Shown piece by piece: positions 1-8,265 of a stretch of DNA of 64,000 bases (positions are counted from its first letter, which is position 1; each line of letters starts with the position of its first letter). The notes beneath the pieces are model-generated. The model did no database searches and was not told the DNA's origin. It saw only the letters and a program-made list of their open reading frames with translations. Origin of the DNA: CAZTAR01 sp043813895 (GTDB taxonomy: Bacteria; Planctomycetota; Phycisphaerae; UBA1845; UTPLA1); assembly GCA_043813895.1 (NCBI GenBank), contig JBDRKQ010000020.1, positions 1 through 64,000 on the forward strand, given 5' to 3'. Both the position numbers and the translations under genes were made by a program.

Positions 1-556
1 TCACCGGCGCGGCGCTTTCGATTTCCAGGGAAGTGGCGGTCTCGCGGATCTCGGGTGGAAAGTGCCCGGGCTGTTGCAGGCAGTTGACACCGATGCCGAT
101 CGCGATTGCTCTCGCGCGGTCGCAGCCCGGCCGGACCTCGACGAGGATTCCGGCGAGCTTCCGTCCGCGCGTGTCAACATCGTTGGGCCATCGCACGACG
201 GGCTCGACGTCGGTCGCGTTTTCGATGCCGGCTGCGACACCCAGGGCGGCCGCCATGACGATTCGCTCCGGGGTGAGCACGGGCGCATCTTCCCAGAGGA
301 GCAGGGTGAACAGCAGGCTTGCACCGCGCGGGGAGAGCCACGCCCTGCCAAGCCGCCCATGTCCGGCGGTTTGGTGTTCCGCGAACACGACGTGCCCGTC
401 GGCGGCTTTGGCCTCGCGGGCGGCCAGTGTATCAAGGGCGTAGTCGTTGGTGCTATCGATCTGCCTCAGGACGGTGATTCGTCGACCGACGCGAGACGTG
501 TTGAGGTCGCGAGACAGCGTGGTGGCGTCAAGCTCGTGCGGGCGGCTCACGGTCAT
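1..556 (-). CDS. birA: Biotin--[acetyl-CoA-carboxylase] ligase, C-terminus cut by the window edge
   Basis: The enzyme activates biotin with ATP and attaches it to the biotin carboxyl carrier protein in the cytoplasm. The frame read leftwards from the ATG at 554-556 stays open to the window edge (185 codons, no stop). It contains IDSTNDYA, AEHQTAGHGRLGR (the biotinyl-AMP loop), VVRWPND and GIGVNC, which are biotin ligase catalytic-domain signatures. There is little sequence before IDSTN, so no N-terminal HTH repressor domain: this is a group I, non-regulatory ligase. Its ATG overlaps the nadC stop as ATGA, indicating translational coupling. The missing part should be the small C-terminal domain. 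A shorter frame at 1-435 in another phase is a shadow. Confidence 0.93.
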   Translation of the reverse strand, partial: MTVSRPHELDATTLSRDLNTSRVGRRITVLRQIDSTNDYALDTLAAREAKAADGHVVFAEHQTAGHGRLGRAWLSPRGASLLFTLLLWEDAPVLTPERIVMAAALGVAAGIENATDVEPVVRWPNDVDTRGRKLAGILVEVRPGCDRARAIAIGIGVNCLQQPGHFPPEIRETATSLEIESAAPV

Positions 557-1458
557 CCTACGGCATCCAGGCCCAAGTCCAGACACGGAGCCGAGTGTGT
601 GATTGCGCCGATGGCAATCCGCTCCACGCCCGTTTCCGCGATCGCGCGAACCGATTCAAGGGTCGCGTTCCCGCTTGCCTCGAGTTCGATCTTGCCGCGC
701 AGCCCGGCGTCGTCGCGAATGCGGGCGGCTTCCCGCAAGGCATCGACCTCGAAGTTGTCGAGGAGGATCACGTCGATGCCGACGACCTTGAGCAACTCGG
801 CGAGTTGTTCGAGCGTGTCGCACTCGACCTCGACAAACGCGGGCTTGACGGGGAGCTTGTCGATCCGCCCGAGCATCTCGAAGACGGTGTGCGCCAGCCG
901 AGCCACGGGGATGTCGGCCAAATGGTTGTCCTTGATGAGCACGGCGTCGTAAAGGCCGATTCTGTGATTGTGTCCGCCGCCGCAGCGCACGGCGTATTTT
1001 TCGAGGCTGCGCAGGCCTGGGGTGGTCTTCCGGGTGTCGTAGATTTTGGTATGAGTTCCCGCAACGGCGGCGACGAATCTCGCGGTGAGGGTGGCGACTC
1101 CCGAGAGATGTTGCAGGAAGTTGAGCAGCGTTCGCTCAGCGGCGAGCATCTGGCAGACGCGGCCGGACAGCCTGGCGATCTCGTCGCCGGCGCTCAGGGG
1201 CTTCGTGTCGATCTTGGTATCCACCCAGTCGAGCCGAACCTCCGGCGCCAACGCGCGAAGAAGGGGCGGCAATACGGCCTGCCCACAGAACCGACCCGCT
1301 TCTCGGGCGACGAGGCTCCAACTGCCGGTGGCGTTGTACGCGGTTTCCGGCAGGAGGAGTGAGGTCAAGTCTCCCGCCTGGTCACCGAAGTCTTCGCGGC
1401 GGGCGAGTTCGAGCAGAGTCTGGAGATGAGCTTCGTTGATCCCGCTGTCATGTGTCAT
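553..1458 (-). CDS. nadC: Nicotinate-nucleotide pyrophosphorylase (quinolinate phosphoribosyltransferase)
   Basis: NadC converts quinolinate and PRPP to nicotinate mononucleotide, CO2 and PPi in de novo NAD synthesis. About 301 residues, normal for the family. Diagnostic motifs are ERTLLNFLQHLSGVAT, YDTRKTTPGLR, the CGGGHNHR basic patch and LIKDNH, followed by VEVECDTLEQL and the ELEASGN strand. The frame is open further upstream, but the ATG at 1456-1458 follows a good ribosome site (GAGGGTGGAG) and gives the expected N-terminus. The stop overlaps the birA start by ATGA. No other NAD genes (nadA, nadB) are in the window. Confidence 0.96.
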   Translation of the reverse strand: MTHDSGINEAHLQTLLELARREDFGDQAGDLTSLLLPETAYNATGSWSLVAREAGRFCGQAVLPPLLRALAPEVRLDWVDTKIDTKPLSAGDEIARLSGRVCQMLAAERTLLNFLQHLSGVATLTARFVAAVAGTHTKIYDTRKTTPGLRSLEKYAVRCGGGHNHRIGLYDAVLIKDNHLADIPVARLAHTVFEMLGRIDKLPVKPAFVEVECDTLEQLAELLKVVGIDVILLDNFEVDALREAARIRDDAGLRGKIELEASGNATLESVRAIAETGVERIAIGAITHSAPCLDLGLDAVG

Positions 1459-1872
1459 TGCTCCACCCTCGTTGTGTGGCCGTGCTGCAAGCTGCTTATC
1501 GCGTCGCGCGTTGCGAGTATTACCAGCCATGTGAAACAGTCAGTTTTCCGCGAGACAGAATCTTCGGCTCAAGAGGTCATTCTACCGAATGGTCCCTTGA
1601 GCAACAGCGGGCAGCGATCCTGAATATGGCACAAGTGTATCACTTTTCGAGGGTACGCAGGAAGTGGTCTTCGCCACAAAATGTATGGGAGCCTTGCGGC
1701 TCGGGTACGTCTCGCCGGCGGAGGACGACTAAGCCGACTGCGCGGGAACCCGGACTTCTATAACGCCACAAAAAAGTCCTGCTCCCGTGGCGCAGCGGCG
1801 CTACAATGCCACGTTCGTGCGGAGTGTTTGCTTCGGCGGACGAAGATTGGGATTGGTGGAGGTTGTGAGCAA
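1459..1872. other. Divergent intergenic region between nadC and the PAS-Fis gene
   Basis: Roughly 410 bases with no supported gene. It must hold the promoters for both divergent units. The part around 1500-1660 is noticeably less GC-rich than its surroundings. I see no clear -35/-10 pair or riboswitch. The frame from 1681 is open but lacks conserved sequence before residue 65, so it is read as untranslated leader. Confidence 0.5.
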
Positions 1873-2553
1873 ATGGCAATAGAACCCTCTTCAGATACGC
1901 TGTCTTCGAGTCGGCTTCTCTCCCGTGCCCGCGACGGCGTTTTCGTAATCGATCGAGACCGGCGGATTGTGCTGTTCAACGAAGCGATGGAGCGGTTGAC
2001 CGGCTACACGTTCGAGGAAGTCGCTGACAAGGACTGCCTGTGCTACGATCTATTGGAATGCAAGGATGAGCACGGTCGCGTCCTGTCGGCGGCCTTGTGT
2101 CCCGCGAAGGATCTTCTCGAAGGTACGCGAGACAGCGCGCGACAGCGTCTGCAAATCCGCCGGAAGGGCGGGACATACATCCATGTCGAGATCGTGTACT
2201 CGCGCGTGGCGGATTCGTCCGATTCCGCCGACTACGTGCTGGGCGTCGCCCGTGACGTCACTGACGCCTTTGGCAGGGAACTCGACCTGCGGCGGGAGAT
2301 TGAGACCTTGCGAGGGCGCTCCGACCAGCCGGCGGCGAGTCCGGATCCCCGGCAGTCCGCCGCGCCACAGCAGTCGACTGGCGAGTTGCTGCTGGATCCG
2401 CTCTTGGCGCACTACGAGAGAGAAGCGATCATGCGAGCCATGCGGGCGGCCAACTGGCAACGTAACAAAGCCGCCCAGCTCATGGGCATCTCCAGGAGTC
2501 GTCTGTACCGACGCATGGAGGCGCTCGGGATCGATCCCAGGAACCTTGCGTGA
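1873..2553 (+). CDS. PAS domain - Fis-type helix-turn-helix regulator without an AAA+ domain
   Basis: A 226-residue cytoplasmic regulator. Residues about 10-125 form a PAS sensor domain (RARDGVFVIDRDRRIVLFNEAMERLTGY, given here in part as DGVFVIDRDRRIVLFNEA). Residues about 172-226 form a Fis/NtrC-type DNA-binding domain (YEREAIMRAMRAANW, then AAQLMGISRSRLYRRM). The sigma-54-activating AAA+ module usually found between such domains is missing; a short Pro/Ser/Gln linker replaces it. The ATG at 1873 has a GGAGG-like site nine bases upstream. Its stop overlaps the methyltransferase start (GTGA at 2550-2553), so the two are co-translated. The ligand of the PAS pocket (redox, haem or small molecule) cannot be told. 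Several Cys residues at CLCYDLLEC hint at metal or redox sensing, but this is a guess. Confidence 0.85.
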   Translation: MAIEPSSDTLSSSRLLSRARDGVFVIDRDRRIVLFNEAMERLTGYTFEEVADKDCLCYDLLECKDEHGRVLSAALCPAKDLLEGTRDSARQRLQIRRKGGTYIHVEIVYSRVADSSDSADYVLGVARDVTDAFGRELDLRREIETLRGRSDQPAASPDPRQSAAPQQSTGELLLDPLLAHYEREAIMRAMRAANWQRNKAAQLMGISRSRLYRRMEALGIDPRNLA

Positions 2554-3377
2554 GATCGGATGACGTCAAAGCGGCGGCCTGCTCGGTTCACTGCGGCGAC
2601 AACCTGCCCTATCTCGAACGGCTTCCCCCGGGTTGCTGTGACCTGATCTACCTCGACCCGCCGTTCTTCACGGGGAAGCACCGGAAAACCGCGGATCAAT
2701 CTGCTGGCTTCTCGGATCGTTGGGACGGGGGGATCGCGTCGTACCTATCGTTCATGCAGCCTCGACTGGCGCAGTGCCATCGCGTGCTCGCCGAGCATGG
2801 CACGCTCTACCTGCACTGCGACTGGCGCGTCTGCCATCATCTCCGCATCGGGCTTGATGAGCTGTTCGGCCGTTCGAACTTCATGAACGAGATCGTTTGG
2901 CATTACCGTACGGGCGGGTTGTCTCGACGCTGGTTCGCCCGCAAGCACGACACGATCCTTGTCTATGCCCGCCGTCTCGGCAAACACCGGTTCCATGTAC
3001 TCCGCCACGGCGAATTTCGCACGGACGGTCTCAAACGCGACAGCCGGGGGCGGCCCTACAAGTCCACGAAGAAGGGACGGCTTTACTTCAATGCGGAAGG
3101 GCCGGCGCTGACCGATGTGTGGGACGTGCCGTTCCTGTCGACCGTGTCGAACGAGCGCGTGGCCTGGCCGACGCAGAAACCGCAGGCCCTGCTGGAGCGG
3201 ATAATTCTCGCCTCGAGCGATCCCGGTGATCTGGTGGCTGATTTCTTTTGTGGCAGCGGGACCGCGCTCGCGGCCGCCAAGATGCTCGGGCGCCGGTGGC
3301 TGGGGTGTGACGTTTCGCCGGAGGCGGTACGCATCGCGAAACGGCGGCTCTCCAGGCTCCGCGTGACGACACTGTAG
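2550..3377 (+). CDS. DNA methyltransferase, N6-adenine/N4-cytosine, beta-class order
   Basis: A 275-residue S-adenosylmethionine-dependent DNA amino-methyltransferase. The catalytic motif IV, DPPF at residues 36-39 (YLDPPFFTGK), comes before the SAM-binding motif FCGSGT at 233-238, the circular order typical of beta-class enzymes; TQKP at 208-211 is also a family hallmark. The start is the GTG at 2550, overlapping the upstream regulator stop by GTGA. No restriction endonuclease gene lies beside it, so it is probably an orphan methylase with an epigenetic or protective role. Target sequence cannot be predicted. It is full length for a small methylase and has no visible frameshift. Confidence 0.93.
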   Translation: MRSDDVKAAACSVHCGDNLPYLERLPPGCCDLIYLDPPFFTGKHRKTADQSAGFSDRWDGGIASYLSFMQPRLAQCHRVLAEHGTLYLHCDWRVCHHLRIGLDELFGRSNFMNEIVWHYRTGGLSRRWFARKHDTILVYARRLGKHRFHVLRHGEFRTDGLKRDSRGRPYKSTKKGRLYFNAEGPALTDVWDVPFLSTVSNERVAWPTQKPQALLERIILASSDPGDLVADFFCGSGTALAAAKMLGRRWLGCDVSPEAVRIAKRRLSRLRVTTL

Positions 3378-3445
3378 CGTCGCCCCCCCCCTGTGGCCGA
3401 CGAGAAGCCTGGGCAGGGTGCGCCTTGACGCACCGTTCTCGCCGA
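3376..3445. repeat. Palindromic intergenic repeats (GTAGCGTC... and GGTGCGCC... families)
   Basis: Directly after the methyltransferase stop lies a copy of the family that reads GTAGCGTC, a C-run, then GGCCGACGAG (better copies at 24863-24907 and 26815-26875). It is followed by AGGGTGCGCCTTGACGCACC, a short hairpin that also occurs near 8214-8238. Short GC-rich palindromes like these fill most spacers in the window. Confidence 0.6.
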
Positions 3446-3470
3446 CACCGCCAGCCCGCACGGCCGCCAG

Positions 3471-4349
3471 TTACTCCTGTTCGACGTAGTACGCAGTCAA
3501 GAAGATGAAAATCGGGGGGTTGTCCTCTGTTGCCCGTGGTAGATGGATGATGGTGACATGGTCGATTCCGAGGACCATGGCAGTTGATATCTTCATCGAC
3601 CGGATGATCGGGCGGCCGACGTCGAAGGGCACGCCGGAGATCTCCTGCCGGCCGGCGATTCGGTTGATCTCGACGGAGAGGTCCTTGAATGAGACGAGCC
3701 CTGCATCTGCTTTGTCGATTTGCAGCTCAATGGCGAGGCCTTCATTGATGTCGTTGGAGTATTCGACGACGAGGCAGCCGTCATCTTGTCGGACCATGTA
3801 GGGAACCGTCGTGCCGATGGTAACGCCGGCTTTCCGGCCGACCTCCGCGAGGATCCTGGGCGCGGCCAGAACCTCCCAGGCCGCGGACTTGCCGGCGTGC
3901 GAATCGGTTTCGTCGATCGCTTCGAAAAACCTGTCCTTTGTCAGTCGCAGGACGGTCTGGCCGAGTTTCAGGGTGGCGTCGTCGGTGACGCTGATGACCG
4001 TGACGCCGGGGTCGTTCGCGTTTCCAGAGGGGGATGCGGAGATCGTGATCGTTGAGTCGCCTGGTTTCTTCTCCCCGGCGGACGTGCTCGCGCGTGCGGG
4101 ATCGGATGCGCCGAGGCGGACTTCATCCGGTCGATGGTTGATCGTCATTTGTGAGCCGCGCAGGGACATTTCGATGAGTGGCTCGTTGAGCTGGACTAGG
4201 CGGATGTCGACCATGACTTGGCCGGGCTGGTTCAGTGCAGTTGCCTGTCCGGCCGTATGGGTCGCAGTTTCGGAGTTGGCGGCGGCGGGCGCGACGAGCG
4301 CGGCCAGGAGCACGGAAACCAGTGTGCAGGTGACGGTGCTGCGGTTCAT
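3471..4349 (-). CDS. Secreted protein with secretin-like segment, third gene of an ECF sigma operon
   Basis: A 292-residue exported protein. The first 25 residues form a Sec signal peptide (MNRSTVTCTLVSVLLAALVA then APAAANS). The mature part has a strand VMVDIRLVQLNEP near residue 45, and near residue 165 APRILAEVGRKAGVTIGTTV followed by PYMV, which resembles the conserved P-x-L...G..a.I.vG..vPY stretch of the secretin C-domain. It is too short to be a secretin and lacks pore-forming repeats. It lies downstream of the ECF sigma and anti-sigma genes on the same strand (57-base gap), so it may be a target or an envelope signal component. The secretin resemblance is by eye. Confidence 0.75.
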   Translation of the reverse strand: MNRSTVTCTLVSVLLAALVAPAAANSETATHTAGQATALNQPGQVMVDIRLVQLNEPLIEMSLRGSQMTINHRPDEVRLGASDPARASTSAGEKKPGDSTITISASPSGNANDPGVTVISVTDDATLKLGQTVLRLTKDRFFEAIDETDSHAGKSAAWEVLAAPRILAEVGRKAGVTIGTTVPYMVRQDDGCLVVEYSNDINEGLAIELQIDKADAGLVSFKDLSVEINRIAGRQEISGVPFDVGRPIIRSMKISTAMVLGIDHVTIIHLPRATEDNPPIFIFLTAYYVEQE

Positions 4350-4406
4350 GGCGATTGTCGTCCTTTCTGGTTAGATGATGCGCGGGTGCGTTTCCTGGAG
4401 AGTTCG

Positions 4407-4790
4407 CTAGTTAGTGTTGATCGGTTGCCAGTTCGCGATGCTGGTTCTGTAGGCCGATCGATGGCGGCGACCGAACAGGGGGCGGTCGATACTGACGAAG
4501 GCCGTCAAGTCTTTGGCTTGTTCGTTCTTGTCCGCGGCGTTGGGCATCGGCGGCGGCCGGTGATCGCTTAGACCGTCGCGGAGCCGCGCGGCGGACCATG
4601 TGATCAGGCAGACGGCGAGGCAGGCGGCGGCGGCCTGCCAGGCGGGGATGGTGCGCGACCACCAGCGGCGACGTTGTCGGCCGCCGTCCGCGGCGCGGAT
4701 GGCGTCGGAAATGCGTCGGCGGTCGTCGTCCGGCATGGTACGCGTGGGGGTCTCGGCAAGCAGGTTTTCGATGTCGTCGTTAGCAGACAT
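4407..4790 (-). CDS. Putative anti-sigma factor, single membrane helix
   Basis: A 127-residue protein with a charged N-terminal cytoplasmic part (about 1-45), one transmembrane helix (AWQAAAACLAVCLITWSAA, about residues 49-67) and a short outer tail. Its start lies inside the 3' end of the sigma gene (11-base overlap), the usual arrangement for an ECF sigma and its membrane anti-sigma factor. No ZAS zinc motif (HxxxCxxC) is visible in the N-terminal part, so it is not a canonical zinc-binding anti-sigma domain. The role is inferred from position and topology. Confidence 0.75.
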   Translation of the reverse strand: MSANDDIENLLAETPTRTMPDDDRRRISDAIRAADGGRQRRRWWSRTIPAWQAAAACLAVCLITWSAARLRDGLSDHRPPPMPNAADKNEQAKDLTAFVSIDRPLFGRRHRSAYRTSIANWQPINTN

Positions 4791-5310
4791 GCTTCAACTC
4801 CCTGATGTAAATGGCCCGGAGTTCATCGAGTCCCCGGGCGTAGGTGCTCGTCACGGTGCCGATCGGCCGGTCGAGGATGGTGGCGATGTCGCGGAACGTC
4901 AAATTGGCGTAGATCTTCAAGACAATCACCTCTCGTCGGTCGGACGGCAGGCACTCAAGGGCCTGTTTGACCCGATCGGCGGACGCTCGCCTGGCCGGGT
5001 CCGTCAGGTTAGTGTCTATGAATGCCGCCGCGCCGCAGGCGGCGAGGTCGTCGACGCCCGTGTGCGTTGGTCTCGTGCGGGCCGCGCGGCGACGGTCGAT
5101 GGCCAGGTTTCGCAGGCACCGCATGACGAACGGAACTTCGTCGCGAACCGTCCGGGCCTGCTCGACCAGGCGAACGAGAACGTCCTGGATCAGGTCCCGC
5201 GCGTCGTCCATGTTGCCGGTCAGGGCGAGGGCGTACGCGGTGAGACGGGGGTGGTTCTCGTCGAGGAAGTCCGCCCACCGGCTGCCGCGTGTTCTGTCGT
5301 GTCGGCTCAA
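4780..5310 (-). CDS. ECF-family RNA polymerase sigma factor
   Basis: A 176-residue group 4 sigma factor. Region 2 is seen in ALALTGNMDDARDLIQDVLV and FVMRCLRNLAIDRRRA, and region 4 in ALECLPSDRREVIVLKIYAN followed by LTFRDIATILDRPIGTVTS. It would direct RNA polymerase to a stress or envelope regulon, held by the membrane protein encoded next. The start used is TTG at 5308-5310, preceded by GGAG eight bases upstream; no better ATG exists before region 2. The operon order is sigma, anti-sigma, secreted protein. ECF systems are abundant in planctomycetes. Confidence 0.92.
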   Translation of the reverse strand: MSRHDRTRGSRWADFLDENHPRLTAYALALTGNMDDARDLIQDVLVRLVEQARTVRDEVPFVMRCLRNLAIDRRRAARTRPTHTGVDDLAACGAAAFIDTNLTDPARRASADRVKQALECLPSDRREVIVLKIYANLTFRDIATILDRPIGTVTSTYARGLDELRAIYIRELKHVC

Positions 5311-5808
5311 GCGGCGTCTCCGTTTGGTATCGGCTGTTCATTCTACAAGACGGACAGGCGTGTGCCGTTTATGCGGCGAGAGTTGCTGGTTTCTTCTTCG
5401 AGGTGGCTGAGTGGGGAACAAGGCGGACCGGGCCGAGGACGGCCCTGAAGACCTGAGTACTGGGTCTCCGCGTCGCGCTGATCGATGCGCTCTCTCAGCT
5501 CCGCGACCGCCTTATCGGTGAACGTGAACTTGACGATCGATTTCGGCGTGACTCTCTCGTCGGTCAGGGCTGCAACGGGGCGACGCCCTGGACAAGATCA
5601 CACCACTCACTATACTCGCGAGCGACGACGTGAAGGTCTTCCCGGAAAGTCGCTGCCTGAGAGGTGACTTCAACGTGGGGCGGGGTACTCCGATTCGAGC
5701 CAGGGCCGCGAGGTGCGACCGGCTGAGAAGGCAAGGATGCCTGCCCACTTCGAGCGGGGAGTCGGTGCGGGTACATCCGGACGACAGCTTTGCACGATGC
5801 CCGGTGGA
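5311..5808. other. Intergenic region before the TolC-like gene
   Basis: About 500 bases between the divergent sigma-factor operon and the tolC-like gene. Short open frames here are antisense or out-of-phase shadows with no recognisable domains. The region should contain both promoters, probably including an ECF autoregulatory promoter upstream of 5310, but I cannot name the elements with confidence. Confidence 0.4.
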
Positions 5809-7449
5809 ATGCGACTCAGACGACCAGAGACTGTACCAGACGCTTGCCGGAGGATTGCTCTGGTTGCCGTGATCCGATCGGCGGCTGCGCTGTTGCTCAC
5901 CGCGATGGCGGGCATCGTACCGGGCTCGAGCTGCAGCCAGGTGACGCCGTCGCAGAAACTCCGCGAAGACGTCCACCTGCCGCGGCCCACGGCCGTGAAG
6001 ACGCCTTCGCAGTCGGTTCGACTGGGCAACGAGGGCGCGGTTGAGAGGTACGTCCTCACACCCGCGTCGCTTATCCCGATCGCCTTCAACCGGCAGCCGG
6101 ATATCAAGTCGAGCTACCAGAGGTTCAAGTCCGAAGAAGGTCGATATGATTTCTTCTACACGTCGCGGGACTCACTGACGCCGCAGCTCAGCGTTTCCAA
6201 CACCTGGGACGAGGACGAGTGGCAGGACGAAGACAGACGGCGGATTGTGGATCGCAGCCGCGACCACACGACGCGATTGGGGATTGAGAAGCGGTTCTTC
6301 GACACGACCAGCATGGACATGGGGGTTGGTTATCGGGTCACGGAGGAGAACCAGGGCTACGGCGATCAGCCGTTCGTTTCCGCCAATCTCCGTTACCCCC
6401 TGTGGGGCTCGCGAGAACGTCTGGAGCGCACCAGCGAGGAGATCTTCCGGCGCAATGAACTGAACGACACGCAACTGACGTTCATCCAGACGGTGCGCCA
6501 GCGTCTGGACCAGGCGCTGATTCGCTACTACGACTCGGTTTTCCAGATTCGACTTCGCGCGAACGCAAGGGGATGGCAGAAGGACCTGGAGGCCCTGTTG
6601 CCGATTCTGGAGCAGGCCAAGTGTCGGGATGTGGAAACAGACCGGGGGCGGCTGGAAGCCGAAATCGCGAGCGTCCGAGCCCAGGATCTCGACTTCACCA
6701 GTCAGGCTGAAGTCCAGCTGGCGCGGCTCAAGTCGGATTGCGGGCTGCCGTTCAACACCGAAGTCGAACTCGCTGAAGAGGAGTTTGACCCTTTTCTTGG
6801 AATGACGCACCACGAACTTCTCCGACAGGGTATCGAGACCGACCCCGAAATCGCGACACTCAAGAACGCGATGAAGAACGCGCAGGTCCAGCTCGACCTT
6901 GCGCGGCGCGGCAAGTGGGACGTCTCCCTTTTGGCCAACGGAGTCACCGATCTCGAGGGCCGCGGCACGGACCGAGATCAGTCCGACTGGTCCGTTTCTC
7001 TCGGCATGGAGGTTAGCGCGGTGGACGACCGCGTGACGAGCAGCCTGATCCGCCAAGCCAGCGCGGACATCGAGCGATTTAGTGAGGCGATCGCGGCCAG
7101 AGAGAACGCCATCTATGTGAACACGCTCGAACCGCTCGTACGCAACCGTTCTCTTGCGAAGAGCAACGACAAACTTCGTGAGGGCCTGCGCAAGTACGAG
7201 CAGGACTTCAAGAGTGGCATCGACGAGTACGTCGCGGGTACGCTGAATCTCGACGACCTGATCACTCGGCGGCGCAAGATCTTCGAACAACAAGAGGTGA
7301 TCGCCCGGCAGTCCTTCTATATGGGCGTGAACACGTCTTCGCTTTGCGCCGCGACCGGCAAGTTCTTCGAGTTGCTCAACGGGAAGGAGCAGTCTGACTC
7401 GGCGCCGTCTGCCAAGGCCTTGAGGTCGCCGGCGTCGGCCGGAACGTGA
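5809..7449 (+). CDS. TolC-family outer-membrane efflux protein
   Basis: An outer-membrane channel-type protein of about 525-546 residues. After an N-terminal export signal (IRSAAALLLTAMAGIVPG then SSC, possibly a lipoprotein cleavage site) come long amphipathic helices in two similar halves, with VEVELAEEEFDP-like transitions, strand QLSVSNTWDEDEWQDED and the coiled segments typical of the outer-membrane efflux family. The start is uncertain: ATG at 5809 has its GGTGGA too close, while GTG at 5869 gives a textbook short signal and has GGAGG about 15 bases upstream. No inner-membrane pump or adaptor gene is adjacent, so the partner system is unknown. Confidence 0.82.
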   Translation: MRLRRPETVPDACRRIALVAVIRSAAALLLTAMAGIVPGSSCSQVTPSQKLREDVHLPRPTAVKTPSQSVRLGNEGAVERYVLTPASLIPIAFNRQPDIKSSYQRFKSEEGRYDFFYTSRDSLTPQLSVSNTWDEDEWQDEDRRRIVDRSRDHTTRLGIEKRFFDTTSMDMGVGYRVTEENQGYGDQPFVSANLRYPLWGSRERLERTSEEIFRRNELNDTQLTFIQTVRQRLDQALIRYYDSVFQIRLRANARGWQKDLEALLPILEQAKCRDVETDRGRLEAEIASVRAQDLDFTSQAEVQLARLKSDCGLPFNTEVELAEEEFDPFLGMTHHELLRQGIETDPEIATLKNAMKNAQVQLDLARRGKWDVSLLANGVTDLEGRGTDRDQSDWSVSLGMEVSAVDDRVTSSLIRQASADIERFSEAIAARENAIYVNTLEPLVRNRSLAKSNDKLREGLRKYEQDFKSGIDEYVAGTLNLDDLITRRRKIFEQQEVIARQSFYMGVNTSSLCAATGKFFELLNGKEQSDSAPSAKALRSPASAGT

Positions 7450-7535
7450 TAGGCGTCTGTCTTCGGTCCGCGTCTATTCGCAGCCAGTGGCAGCGTGAGT
7501 AGAGATGCGATAGAAGGCTTCGTTCCCCTCGCGCG

Positions 7536-7898
7536 TTATGTCTGGAGGTTTGGCAGCGCGTCCACGAGCGCCGCAGCGGCATCTGCCGCAGAGCCGTTTC
7601 GGGCAGTGTCGTGCCGCCCGTCGCGATACTCCTTGAAGCTCGGCCGCCCCAGGTTGGCGTGGCTCGGCGATCGTTTCGCGGCGAGGCCGAGGGCGCGAGT
7701 TGGCCTGAATGCAGCCAGGGCGGCGCAGTCGCCGTGCCACTTGCAGTGCGTGCTGTGGCACGCCTCTTCCGACCTGCCGAAGCAGGGCTGGAACCCTTCC
7801 CGCTTTTGTGATTGGTGGATCAGGTCGATGTTGGGCATGTGCCCCGTTTCGATAGCGCGGCGGATCGCCCGGTCGCGCGCGGCCATATGATCGAGCAT
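7536..7898 (-). CDS. Small cysteine-containing protein, unknown function
   Basis: A 120-residue frame that I do not recognise. It starts MLDHMAARDRAIRRAIETGH and contains a compact cluster of cysteines, PCFGRSEEACHSTHCKWHGDC (residues 38-58), which could bind a metal. It is preceded by GAGAGGAGAGGG, a plausible ribosome site. It converges with the tolC-like gene. The mixed composition and the ordered cysteines favour a real gene. An overlapping longer frame in another phase (7474-7929) has no such pattern. Confidence 0.55.
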   Translation of the reverse strand: MLDHMAARDRAIRRAIETGHMPNIDLIHQSQKREGFQPCFGRSEEACHSTHCKWHGDCAALAAFRPTRALGLAAKRSPSHANLGRPSFKEYRDGRHDTARNGSAADAAAALVDALPNLQT

Positions 7899-8265
7899 GG
7901 TCGGACCCTCTCCTCTCTGATTCGACCAAGTTAGCCAGCGATCATCGACCCAAAGGATCGCCTGGTCCCATTGTGTCGGTTTTCAACAATGGCAGGTTGA
8001 GCAAGAAACACCAAAGAGGAGAATCGCGGGGCGGTTCTCTTGGCCGACGCTCGTCCGCCGTGTCGAGGCGCACGAATGTTCGCGCCGCGCAAGATTACTC
8101 ATGACTGGAGCGCTGCTGGCTTCAGCCCGCGTGGTTGCTCTTGGCGCGACGAGACTTGTTTCTTCGGACGGCCGCGCGGACTGAAGTCCGCGGCTCCTCG
8201 ACTGCGGAGAAGCAAGGTGCGCCAAGACGCACCCTACCTGAGTAAGCCCGGTATTGTGCGCTGGA
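7899..8265. other. Spacer downstream of nuoC with repeats
   Basis: About 370 bases without a gene, where nuoD would normally follow nuoC. It contains the hairpin at 8172-8203 (core GGACTGAAGTCC) and AGGTGCGCCAAGACGCACC at 8214-8233, both members of intergenic palindrome families. These hairpins lie just after the nuoC stop and may also act in transcription or mRNA ends. Confidence 0.5.
8172..8203. repeat. Palindromic repeat, GGACTGAAGTCC core
   Basis: A self-complementary element with core GCGGACTGAAGTCCGC. A stretch of 31 bases is identical, in inverse orientation, to 50010-50040. The 12-base core also occurs at 14656-14667 in the left flank of the IS200-like transposase gene. Confidence 0.75.

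Noticed and set aside
1..435. 144-residue frame at the left edge
   Set aside because: Ser/Pro/Arg-rich shadow in another phase; the birA frame, which is open to the edge, carries all biotin ligase motifs.
1626..1645. TGGCACAAGTGTATC as a sigma-54 promoter upstream of the PAS-Fis gene
   Set aside because: The -24-like TGGCAC is present but the -12 TTGC element is missing at the required distance, and the regulator lacks an AAA+ domain anyway.
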